Assembly (NCBI GenBank): GCA_009775375.1
Contig: VSPO01000013.1
Location: 1-40,968 of the forward strand
Direction of reading: 5' to 3'
DNA length: 40,968 nucleotides
DNA from: Muribaculaceae bacterium
Lineage (GTDB): Bacteria; Bacteroidota; Bacteroidia; Bacteroidales; Muribaculaceae
Every line of letters begins with the position of its first letter. Within the stretch, counting starts at the first letter, position 1. This document shows positions 8,165 to 15,334 of the stretch, one piece after another. A model generated the notes under the pieces. That model searched no databases. It saw only the letters and a list, made by a program, of their open reading frames with translations, and was not told the DNA's origin. Made by a program: the position numbers and the translations under genes.

Positions 8165-8827
8165 TCAAAACTGATAGCCTATTGATAACGTAATATTCTG
8201 TGTCGTGATCATATTGCTATGATGGTTGCTCAGCTTGGCAAAGTCTGTCCCATACGAACCTGATAGAAATACGTGGCGATACGAAAGCCTGAGTCCTGCA
8301 TTCCAACCTGTCTGAAAACGAGTCCATACGTTCCCGTTCATGTTGTTGGCATCGTCGTTAAAGAGATTTATGCTCTCCTCTTGACAGCCATCGTTGTTCT
8401 TTTTATAGGTGGTCTTCCAACCTGAAAGATGTGCCTTTACATCTATTCCGGCGAAAGGAGTGATTGAAAAATCTTCTCCGATATTGAACTTGTATGCGAG
8501 ATTCACAGGCGCGACGAATGTCACCATCTGAGTTCTTTGTCCCGATTCTTCATATTCTGAATTTGTTCGCTTAAAATTCTCCGAATAGAACATGAACTTC
8601 ATGCTGCCTCCCGTCTCCAGATATAATGGAGTGTTTTCTAACATACGGAAACCGTGGAGATAGTTGACACTGAACCCGAGGAAACTGTCTGAATTGGAAG
8701 AAACGTCCTCATTCTTGAAGTGAGTTTGATTTGCAGATGCTCCTATTAAATTATAGCCGCTCTGCGCTGTCGCTGCCAATGCCGATAGCATCGACAATCC
8801 AATAAATACTGTTGATTTAGAAATCAT
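8165..8827 (-). CDS. Outer-membrane beta-barrel protein, porin-like family
   Basis: 220 aa with a signal peptide (MISKSTVFIGLSML...ATAQ, cleavage near residue 22). The mature part consists of alternating amphipathic strands, such as FLGFSVNYLHGF, PLYLETGGSMKF, AGLRLSYRHVFLSG and ITLSIGYQF, ending in an aromatic residue (F) as outer-membrane barrels do. This fits an 8-stranded OmpA/OMP_b-brl type barrel. No enzymatic motif is seen. It is the last gene of the AT-rich minus-strand stretch, 466 nt beyond the lipoprotein gene, with its own candidate promoter/operator and its own terminator. The specific function is unknown. Confidence 0.8.
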   Translation of the reverse strand: MISKSTVFIGLSMLSALAATAQSGYNLIGASANQTHFKNEDVSSNSDSFLGFSVNYLHGFRMLENTPLYLETGGSMKFMFYSENFKRTNSEYEESGQRTQMVTFVAPVNLAYKFNIGEDFSITPFAGIDVKAHLSGWKTTYKKNNDGCQEESINLFNDDANNMNGNVWTRFQTGWNAGLRLSYRHVFLSGSYGTDFAKLSNHHSNMITTQNITLSIGYQF

Positions 8828-8864
8828 AATACTAAATTTTTATAGTGGAATCCTCACATACAAA

Positions 8865-8880
8865 TATGCTTTAAAGCATA
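8865..8880 (-). promoter_or_regulatory. 16-bp perfect palindrome upstream of the beta-barrel gene, candidate operator
   Basis: TATGCTTTAAAGCATA is exactly self-complementary and sits 38 nt before the ATG at 8827. On the minus strand it runs into CATATTTG, one mismatch from the TAnnTTTG promoter box, so a dimeric regulator bound there would cover the promoter. The regulatory role is inference. Confidence 0.45.
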
Positions 8881-8993
8881 CTCTTGCCTCGTCATCCATA
8901 TTATAGTCGAATGATTCTGAAAAATCCCCTATATTGTGCATAAAAATTTTTCAAATAAATGAAAAAGTAATTTTCTAAAGATATTGATAGAAT

Positions 8994-9196
8994 GAAGTTG
9001 TTTAAACTTTTTCTTTTTCAAGATTTCATCAGGTTTTCGAGCTGATTTTGAATCGTGAAGAGGGAATTTAGCGGGCTAAATGACCGATGAGCGATTAAAA
9101 AGCAGCCGAAAAGATGATGAAAGATTGGGAAAGAGCCCTCAAAAAAGGATAAAAGCATTAATCAACCTCATTTGCGTAAAAAGTTTAAACAACTTC
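8994..9196. repeat. 203-bp nested palindromic element with perfect 19-bp inverted termini (MITE-like)
   Basis: The 19 nt at 8994-9012 are the exact reverse complement of 9178-9196. Inside, 9024-9044 pairs with 9103-9122 with few mismatches, and the apex is the hairpin ATTTAG-CGGG-CTAAAT (9066-9081). There is no convincing ORF. A mobile miniature element is the simplest reading; an invertible segment is an alternative because of the perfect inverted ends. No target-site duplication is evident. It occupies most of the 8828-9293 gap between the lipoprotein and barrel genes. Confidence 0.65.
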
Positions 9197-9219
9197 AATA
9201 TCAATGTTTTCCAGATTCT

Positions 9220-9270
9220 CCTATTATACAATTGGAATTTTTGATTAAAACCTTCCAATAGTATAATAAG
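9220..9270. repeat. AT-rich inverted repeat after the lipoprotein gene
   Basis: Positions 9220-9237 pair with 9253-9270 at 16 of 18 positions, with a 15-nt loop. It lies 24 nt past the lipoprotein stop on the minus strand. No T tract follows, so it may stabilise the mRNA end rather than terminate. It is distinct from the 203-bp palindrome beside it. Confidence 0.55.
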
Positions 9271-9293
9271 AGTATCACTTGTGGCTGCCAATA

Positions 9294-10943
9294 TTATTTC
9301 TTAATAGGTCTAACATTGAAGAATGCGTTGGAAATAGGCATTATGCTCGTCTCAATTGCTCCCCTTCCTTGTCTGACAGGAATCATATATTTGTCATTGA
9401 CAACACCCTCTATGGGATAATCATCGAAATAATTATATTGAAAATCATCTATACGCTCATTTTCTGGTGTAACTTTGTAATTTACTGTTACTGTTGTTGT
9501 CTCTGTTTCCGATTCAGTAAGCTTTCCGTTTATGGCCAATCCTATTTTTTTAAGCAACTCCGAAATGCTTAAGTTTCCACCAGCTTCACTGCTGGACATG
9601 TGTGTGACAGAGTATGTGTTTGTGATATCAAAGGTCTTGCCTTGATCTGGATTTATCAGATAAGCTATTATTTTCTTTTCGAGAGGATCTTTTCTGATGT
9701 CCCATCTATTGAAGCGAGTGTCATGCCCGTTTTCAAGCGGGTAAAACCACTTTGACTTTACGCCTGCTTTATCAATTGTATATGTGTACTTTGTATGTCT
9801 AAACGTAGTAGGAAGGCGTCTGTGTTCATTAATTCGAAGGTTGAATATCTTTTCGGGAGACGCATATATTTTCATACTTTCAGAGGATACCTTCTGCCCA
9901 TTTATACTTCCTTCGATTATAAAGAGGAAGCAAAACGCTCTTCCTGTCAAAAGTCTTTTTAAAACTTCTTCTCTCGAAAGTTGATAAATCTTGTTTTCCG
10001 TGCTTCCATTGAACAATGGTTTATCATTTGTGACTCCATTGGCAACATCTTCAAAATTCACAAAAGCGTCTCCTGCGATTTTAAATCTGAAAAGACAATC
10101 CCTTATGTCAGTTCTGAAAGATGTTGGTGCTTGATTCACGTCTGACAAACCATAATACATAAGATATCTGGTTGCCCTCTTTTGATTGTTGGTTTTATTA
10201 TATGTCTCTATCAGCAGTGGATCAATGTCACTTTTAGGAACATATCCTCTTTCAGAATATTTCTCATCAAACTCATCATACTCCACTGATGCACGTGTCA
10301 AGGATTTCGTATAGTTAGGATTGAATACCTGATCAACGAACTCGTATTTGTCGTTTATCGTGCAATTTTCCCCACTGCGGGTTCTGGCTCTTTTCAATTT
10401 TATGCTGCTGCTTTCTGTTACAACAAATACGTGGAATCCTGGTATTTCATCATTTGACAAACTATCCACAATATTGCCATCAAAGAACAGTTTTCCCTTA
10501 TACATTACAGGGATTTCATTGTCAGCGACATTGATACTCGCGACCTTCTGATCTCCTATCTCTGGAATGTGAATGTTTAGTAGAGGCACAGATCTTTCTA
10601 TTTCCTCCAAAATGCCGGCTTTGCTTTCATAGCTTTTTAGTAGATCTCCGAACATACGGCATCCTACTGTCTTTTCTTTTGCGATTGGATAGAAGATGTT
10701 GAAATCGTTATCCATTTTCTGCAGAGCTTCTTTCTTTAAAAATGCTCTGACTTCTTTGCTCTCTGCAGTGGCTTTCGAAAGGATTTTTGCGAATGCCTGT
10801 AGTGCTGAGTCTTTTGTCAAGACCACCTCTTTCGGATTGCGTTGCGTCGTACCAACCGCCAAATCCTGTTCCACAATAGAGGAGCAGCTGATCATGCTTG
10901 TTAGCATGAAGATGCTGAAAATAAACTCCGTTAATTTGCTCAT
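9294..10943 (-). CDS. Putative surface or periplasmic lipoprotein, unknown function
   Basis: 549 aa. The N terminus has a hydrophobic stretch ending in a lipobox-like MIS-C20-SS, so it is probably lipid-anchored at Cys20. I recognise no catalytic motif. The mature protein is soluble, rich in Lys/Glu/Asn, and has beta-strand-rich segments with repeated V-x-V-x patterns. It is AT-rich compared with the metabolic genes nearby. It follows the frameshifted small secreted protein by 53 nt and probably shares its transcript, under the nearby TPR-HTH regulator (inference). Surface adhesion or a glycan- or host-related role would be a guess; none is claimed. Confidence 0.7.
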   Translation of the reverse strand: MSKLTEFIFSIFMLTSMISCSSIVEQDLAVGTTQRNPKEVVLTKDSALQAFAKILSKATAESKEVRAFLKKEALQKMDNDFNIFYPIAKEKTVGCRMFGDLLKSYESKAGILEEIERSVPLLNIHIPEIGDQKVASINVADNEIPVMYKGKLFFDGNIVDSLSNDEIPGFHVFVVTESSSIKLKRARTRSGENCTINDKYEFVDQVFNPNYTKSLTRASVEYDEFDEKYSERGYVPKSDIDPLLIETYNKTNNQKRATRYLMYYGLSDVNQAPTSFRTDIRDCLFRFKIAGDAFVNFEDVANGVTNDKPLFNGSTENKIYQLSREEVLKRLLTGRAFCFLFIIEGSINGQKVSSESMKIYASPEKIFNLRINEHRRLPTTFRHTKYTYTIDKAGVKSKWFYPLENGHDTRFNRWDIRKDPLEKKIIAYLINPDQGKTFDITNTYSVTHMSSSEAGGNLSISELLKKIGLAINGKLTESETETTTVTVNYKVTPENERIDDFQYNYFDDYPIEGVVNDKYMIPVRQGRGAIETSIMPISNAFFNVRPIKK

Positions 10944-10996
10944 AATAAATTAGTTAATTGAAAATTGAAAATTTATAGTTTTAGAGCTCTAATTTT

Positions 10997-11402
10997 TCAA
11001 TCAATAGAGAAATATCCCTCGTACAAACTATCGTTGGTTGTAATCTGAAGGAAATATTCCCCCGTAGTTCCATCAAAAGGCACCATTATTTCTGATGCAT
11101 CTGTTGAGATAGTTGTGAATTCCATACCTGTCATCTCGTTCTTTACTCTTATGTCAAAGTAATCACCTTCTAACGGAAGACTTATCATAAGGGAATTTTC
11201 TGCCAAAGGAAACATATCCCATTATTTCCTTAGAGGGAAAATATCTCCTATGAAATTGGTCATCTATTTTCTTTCTCTTTTTTATTATCACTTGCTTATC
11301 GGGTTGAATACCCTTGTCACTCTGATTTGACGGCTCTCCATTTATAAAAATGAGGTTCGCTGCGAAAATCGTCATCGCAAGGATGGAAACAATTTTTTTC
11401 AT
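10997..11402 (-). pseudogene. Small secreted DUF3244-like protein, frameshifted
   Basis: The first part (ATG at 11402, frame ending at 11163) encodes MKKIVSILAMTIFAANLIFING, a clear signal peptide, then a short charged segment. The second part, readable in the next frame down to the stop at 10997, has ENSLMISLP...DIRVKN...GEYFLQITTNDSLYEGYFSID, the beta-rich C-terminal pattern of small DUF3244-type Bacteroidales proteins. The two halves overlap in different frames, and a single-base change near 11190-11220 (around TTTCCTTTGG on the minus strand) would join them into about 130 aa. It may be a real pseudogene, a sequencing error, or phase-variable or programmed slippage. Family assignment is by pattern only. 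Confidence 0.55.
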
Positions 11403-11435
11403 CTTTTTTCGCTGTTTGGGTTGTGAAATCGGCTG

Positions 11436-11466
11436 CGAAATTAGGCACAAAAATCAAATGTTGCAA
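11436..11466 (-). promoter_or_regulatory. Candidate Bacteroidetes promoter for the small secreted protein and lipoprotein
   Basis: On the minus strand TTG (11461-11463, read as TTGCAA across 11461-11466) is followed after about 20 nt by TAATTTCG (11436-11443), one mismatch from TAnnTTTG. It lies 34 nt upstream of the ATG at 11402. Confidence 0.45.
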
Positions 11467-11597
11467 GCCTTTTGAATCTTCCACAGCTTCTGCAAATTTT
11501 CTCGTAAATGTCAAAGGTTCAGCAAAATATCGACAATCCAAAATCGCAGATTTCTGCACTAAACCCTAAACAGGACTTTTCTAACCGGTTACAATGA

Positions 11598-11633
11598 GTG
11601 CAGCCGCATGAAAAAAATTTCATGCAGCTGCAC
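11598..11633. other. Strong hairpin downstream of the TPR-HTH regulator gene
   Basis: GTGCAGC and GCATGAAA on the left pair with TTTCATGC and GCTGCAC on the right, interrupted by one C/A mismatch, with a short A-rich loop. It lies 34 nt past the regulator stop on the minus strand. The T-rich tail is on the + side (TTTT at 11634), so it is not a textbook terminator for the minus-strand gene, though it may still separate the transcripts. Confidence 0.55.
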
Positions 11634-11666
11634 TTTTAACGTATGTTAATGAAAATGGCTCCGATT

Positions 11667-13445
11667 TTAACTGCTCTCCTCGTCTTTTAGATTGACGTAA
11701 AACAACAAATACCGACGGTAAAGCTCTTTGTTAGGCGACTCCAAACGGAGGATTCTATTTATCAATCGGCTGCGTGTCGATGAGATTGTCTTGGGATTTT
11801 GATCTAAAAGGTAGCCGACAGACTTGTAGTTAAATCCCGATATTGTGTATATGAGAATCCGAGTTTCTTTGTCATCTATCGATATTTCCCCGCATATCGT
11901 GGAATACAGATTCTCCATCTTGGAGTCAATCTCTTGAATGAGCCGCTGAAGTGTTTTCTTCGACCTATATTCTTCTGCTATATTATCCCTTTGTTTTGTG
12001 TAATCTTCCCTCAGGCTTTTCGACACCTTCCTTAAATCCTGCTGCAATATCTCATCCGCAAGGCTATTATAAGAGTGAAAAGTCTTAAGTAATGACTTCC
12101 TGAGTTTGCCAATCTCCTTTTCAGATTTAATTGAATAGTCTTTGAATTTATTCTCGGCCTGCTCTCTGGATTCCTCTAATATAGTTATGGTAGACACTTT
12201 TTCCGAAAGTTCTTCTTTATATTTCTCCAAACTTGAGTTCTGTGCCTTAATTCTTGCGCTTTGTTCCGATAGCTTCCTCCTATATTTAATCCAAATTCGT
12301 CTCCCTCCAAAGAAAAGAAGCATCGCTGCAAGCAAAACTGCTATAATAAACCATCTTATTATAGTCTCATTCTGCTGGTTAATTTGCGTTATCAATTCCT
12401 TGTCAGTGGTCAGTTTATACTTCTCTTTATGCAATAGACTTTGCTTGATAATTTGCCTCTCCATTTTGTCATAACTATATAGAGCTGAATCAATTAAATC
12501 CGCATTTTGAGCATATTTGCCAGTATGTTTTGTTAGACTCCAACCTAATTGATACCAATGCATTGAATCTGCCATATCTACCATAAGGCTCTTCATAATA
12601 TCTCTATGTTTATTGGCTTCTTCAATTTTACCTGACCAAATTAAAACCTCCGCCATCATACCATGGTCAGAAGCATCAAATGCTCCTGGAAATTTCGAAT
12701 TAGCTAATAAATAGAATTCAATTGCCTCCTTATATTTAAAATCAGAAGCAAGATAGTAAGCTTTGAAAAGAAGAATTCTTTTTAGTAATGCTGAATCAAG
12801 ATGACTATCGAACAATTGAAGACCTTCATGAAATATTTGATCCGCCTCAGCATGTTTCTCATTATGCATTAATACTGCTCCATACTGAATCAACATATCA
12901 ATAATCCTTGTAGTGTCATTTGTGAGCCGTATCTTCTCCAATGCCTTTTCTGCATACTTCATCTCCTCCTCTCCGATCCAATCCTCTTCATACATAGAGG
13001 CCATATTTGAATAGGAATATCCCGTATACAGATATTCATTTAGCTCCTCTCCGGTTTTGATTGCAATTTCATACTGCTCCAAAGCATTTGCATCGTCATC
13101 TATAATATCGAGCACCGAAGCATAGAAAAAATGAGTCAAAAGTTTCTCTCTCGACGGATCGGTATCATCTCCATAATAAGAAATGGCCTCTTTCAATAGC
13201 GAATCAGCTGCCGGCTCATGCCCGATCTTTGTCAGCGCAGCATGCCTCAAAAGCCCATACCGTGCCCTCTGCTTACGTGAGGAAAGCAAACTCTCATCCA
13301 ACCGCTCAATAACCTCCAACGCCGAATCCGGATGATTATCAAGCAATGAATCAGCAAGATCAAGCTGTCGATCAACCTCATCATTCCCACATCCTCCCAC
13401 AAGGAGAAGGCCCATTATTAATATAGCATAAAGCAATCTGTTCAT
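11667..13445 (-). CDS. Lipoprotein-type TPR sensor with transmembrane segment, coiled coil and C-terminal HTH
   Basis: 592 aa from the ATG at 13445, which starts a signal sequence with lipobox-like LLLVGG-C19. Residues about 25-330 form repeated helix pairs of the tetratricopeptide type. A transmembrane helix follows at about 363-380 (IIRWFIIAVLLAAMLLFFGG), then a long coiled coil (about 385-500), and a C-terminal helix-turn-helix-like segment (ISGFNYKSVGYLLDQNPKTISSTRSRLINRIL). Such Bacteroidales proteins are thought to sense outside the inner membrane and bind DNA inside; this is a family-level inference. It sits directly upstream, in transcription order, of the small secreted protein, lipoprotein and barrel genes and is a natural candidate for their regulator. 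A good promoter precedes it. Confidence 0.8.
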   Translation of the reverse strand: MNRLLYAILIMGLLLVGGCGNDEVDRQLDLADSLLDNHPDSALEVIERLDESLLSSRKQRARYGLLRHAALTKIGHEPAADSLLKEAISYYGDDTDPSREKLLTHFFYASVLDIIDDDANALEQYEIAIKTGEELNEYLYTGYSYSNMASMYEEDWIGEEEMKYAEKALEKIRLTNDTTRIIDMLIQYGAVLMHNEKHAEADQIFHEGLQLFDSHLDSALLKRILLFKAYYLASDFKYKEAIEFYLLANSKFPGAFDASDHGMMAEVLIWSGKIEEANKHRDIMKSLMVDMADSMHWYQLGWSLTKHTGKYAQNADLIDSALYSYDKMERQIIKQSLLHKEKYKLTTDKELITQINQQNETIIRWFIIAVLLAAMLLFFGGRRIWIKYRRKLSEQSARIKAQNSSLEKYKEELSEKVSTITILEESREQAENKFKDYSIKSEKEIGKLRKSLLKTFHSYNSLADEILQQDLRKVSKSLREDYTKQRDNIAEEYRSKKTLQRLIQEIDSKMENLYSTICGEISIDDKETRILIYTISGFNYKSVGYLLDQNPKTISSTRSRLINRILRLESPNKELYRRYLLFYVNLKDEESS

Positions 13446-13474
13446 AATGAAAAGTGAAATCCAAAAAATTTCCA

Positions 13475-13505
13475 CAAAATTAATAAAATAAACCCATCCT
13501 TGCAA
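13475..13505 (-). promoter_or_regulatory. Bacteroidetes-type promoter for the TPR-HTH regulator
   Basis: On the minus strand TTG (13503-13505) is followed after 20 nt by TAATTTTG (13475-13482), a full match to the downstream box. It lies 30 nt before the ATG at 13445 and just downstream of the repeat block that begins at 13561. Confidence 0.72.
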
Positions 13506-13560
13506 CCCCTTATAAAATGCAAAATGAATAGTCCGTGCCAGGTCCAACATGACACCTACC

Positions 13561-13690
13561 GAGTCCTACATGGAGAGCAGGACGTCCCGGCTTGCGCCTG
13601 CCGTCCAATCCGAGTCCCCGCTCAATAAGCTCGCACCGGAGCGCGGTTCAGTGCGCGGCAATTTATTGCCGCGTCGAGTCCGCGTTCAAA
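13561..13690 (+). repeat. GC-rich palindromic repeat unit, type with GCGGCAA hairpin (copy 1)
   Basis: It starts with the core AGTCCnnCATGG (13562) and has an imperfect inverted repeat GCAGG...CCTGC, several GAGTCC words, and the perfect stem GCGGCAA-TTTA-TTGCCGC (13655-13672). Positions 13643-13672 are identical over 30 nt to 14704-14733. It is related along its length to 14949-15062. Confidence 0.8.
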
Positions 13691-13729
13691 AAAAGTAATT
13701 TTAGTTCGTTCGTTTTCCTCAAAATAACA

Positions 13730-14190
13730 ATAGCCCCCGAAAATAAGGCAGTAACTTTGCCCCCGGAAACAGGAAAGAAGAGTCTTTCCCCGGCACGCAG
13801 CCCACGTCCCGGACGCCTTCCCCGAAAAGGAAGGGTCTCTCCCGTCCGGCGTCTGAAGAGAGCATCCTCGATGGTTCGAGGTATGGTTCAGGAAAAAGAG
13901 GGCGAGGTAAAAATAGTCGGACAGCCAAGGATTCCGCCCCGACCCCATCGGAAGGGCCGGGAGTAAAAATCCAAGGTCACTGTCCTTCGGCGCACAGAAC
14001 ATCCAAGGCCTTTGTCCGTTTGTCCCAACCGGCGTCACCTCCCCCTCCCGGCCCATCGTCAAGGCGAAGGCGACAAAGCCACTGCACCGTCCCCGGCCCG
14101 GTACAGATGCAAAAAGCCGTCCCGACTGACTGCCGCCATGGAGGCCCTGAGAAGCCCCCATTAAGAGAACATTGACATTCTGCAACACCC
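13730..14190. other. GC-rich, structure-prone non-coding stretch within the repeat block
   Basis: No convincing gene: open frames on the minus strand (up to 188 codons at 13622-14188) are low-complexity in character, lack domain motifs, overlap each other in several frames and run through the neighbouring repeat. Strong stems exist, for instance CCGGACG...CGTCCGG enclosing CCTTCC/GGAAGG (about 13811-13851) and CCTCG...CGAGG (about 13867-13882). It could be a structured RNA, a decayed element or part of the repeat family. I compared it by eye with the tmRNA, RNase P and SRP RNA cores and saw no match. Confidence 0.4.
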
Positions 14191-14203
14191 GTCAGCGACT
14201 CCA

Positions 14204-14262
14204 TCGAGTCCGCGCTCAGTCCGGCATGGAGCGCATGGCCTCCCGGCCTGCGCACAACCGAG
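14204..14262 (+). repeat. GC-rich palindromic repeat unit, type with GGCC hairpin (copy 1)
   Basis: Reads GAGTCC, then the core AGTCCnnCATGG at 14218, then the hairpin GCGCATGGCC/GGCCTGCGC with one unpaired base, then ACAACCGAGTCC. Nearly identical to 14619-14678. The stretch up to 14517 contains further small hairpins, for instance GATGC-CCCA-GCATC and CAGCCAC-AC-GTGGCTG, and no gene. Confidence 0.78.
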
Positions 14263-14517
14263 TCCAACCTGACGGAAGTCATCCGACGAAACCGAAGCAA
14301 AAACGAGTGCCGTCACGTCCGGGAGCGATGCCCCAGCATCCCCCGTCTCGTCCGTCACGAGTTTTTGATGGCAGTGATGCCCCACGACCGGCAGCCACAC
14401 GTGGCTGTCGCCACCACTCCCAAAGAGGTCGCTTCATCAGGTTTCGTGCATGAAAAAGGATTCCACCAACCCCGGCATGGCGGCAGCCCTCCGAACCTGC
14501 CCCGTGACACCATGTCC

Positions 14518-14750
14518 AGTCCAACATGGAGACCGAGTCCGCGCTGAGTCAAACCGAGTCCGACATGGGGAGCAGGCCTCCGAGCCTGCGGCCTACTATC
14601 GTCCGTGCTCAGTCCAACCGAGTCCGCGTTCAGTCCAACATGGAGCGCATGGCCTCCGGCCTGCGCACAACCGAGTCCGAGCTCACTAAATTCGCACCGT
14701 AGGGCGGTTCAGTGCGCGGCAATTTATTGCCGCTCCCGTCCGCACCGAGT
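14518..14750 (+). repeat. Cluster of three consecutive GC-rich palindromic repeat units
   Basis: Three cores AGTCCnnCATGG (14518, 14557, 14632). The middle unit 14557-14612 matches the isolated copy at 7952-8007 with 3 differences in 56 nt. The next matches 14204-14262. The last part (14681-14733) carries the perfect GCGGCAA-TTTA-TTGCCGC hairpin and 30 nt identical to 13643-13672. The units are separated by GAGTCC words. Confidence 0.8.
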
Positions 14751-14851
14751 ATTAAACCCTTAATACTTTCTACTTAATACTTAATCCTTTGCGCAAAGCG
14801 CGCATCAGCTGTTAGCCGTCATAACGATCAGGCGGCACTTCCACGGATGGC

Positions 14852-14945
14852 TATAACTACGGTAGGCCGTAGTTATAAAAGAAAACCCAAAGAAAAAGGG
14901 CCATGCAAACTGTCCGACAAACAGCTTGCATGGCCCTTTTTCTTT
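14852..14945. terminator. Terminator-like long hairpin with adjacent palindrome and no upstream gene
   Basis: A perfect 11-bp hairpin TATAACTACGG-TAGG-CCGTAGTTATA (14852-14877) is followed by a perfect 20-bp stem (14889-14908 with 14926-14945) that starts A-rich and ends T-rich, with an inner CTGT/ACAG pairing in the loop. It looks like a bidirectional intrinsic terminator, but no protein gene ends here on either strand: the nearest are the fumarase start at 15335 and the regulator start at 13445. It may mark the end of an unrecognised RNA. Confidence 0.6.
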
Positions 14946-14948
14946 TTG

Positions 14949-15062
14949 TCCGCGCTCAGTCCAGCATGGAGCGCAGGACGTCCCGGCCTGCGCCTACCGT
15001 CCAACCAGTCCCTTCGCGCCGGAGGGCGGTTCAATGCACGGCAAGAATTGCCGCTCCCGGCT
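14949..15062 (+). repeat. GC-rich palindromic repeat unit (diverged copy of the 13561 type)
   Basis: Core AGTCCnnCATGG at 14958, then the hairpin GCGCAGG...CCTGCGC, then a degraded form of the GCGGCAA hairpin (CGGCAAGAATTGCCG, about 15040-15054). It follows the same order of motifs as 13561-13690 with more differences. The rest of the gap up to 15334 holds two minor hairpins (15099-15136; CCGCGC-TGG-GCGCGG about 15154-15168) and the fumarase promoter region. Confidence 0.75.
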
Positions 15063-15251
15063 CGGTCTTAAGTGCTTGGACTCGTTGGGATACAAAGTGA
15101 CATATAGTCATAAATTTTTGTTTTTGATTATATGTCTTTATGTATACTTTGAGCCGCGCTGGGCGCGGACGGTGTGGGATTCATAGCGGCGTATTTTTGT
15201 TTTTTTGGATTTATGTGTCTTTCGCATGGGCGTTGGTATTGTTTTTTTTAT

Positions 15252-15259
15252 TACTTTTG
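15252..15259 (+). promoter_or_regulatory. Candidate downstream promoter box for fumarase
   Basis: TACTTTTG matches TAnnTTTG; TTG words lie upstream (15233, 15239) but at shorter spacing than usual. A small hairpin CCGTC-AGGCTT-GACGG (15273-15288) lies in the predicted leader, before the ATG at 15335. Confidence 0.4.
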
Positions 15260-15334
15260 CAGCAGGAAGCGGCCGTCAGGCTTGACGGATTGCTTCTCTT
15301 GTTTTGACTAAATCTTTTAACCCGAAAAATAATT

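Noticed and set aside
13622..14188. 188-codon open frame on the minus strand in the repeat block
   Set aside because: It runs through a repeat unit, has no recognisable domain and competes with other frames of similar length; read as non-coding.
13561..15066. CRISPR array
   Set aside because: Repeats are of unequal length and spacing, carry varied hairpins, and no cas genes are near.
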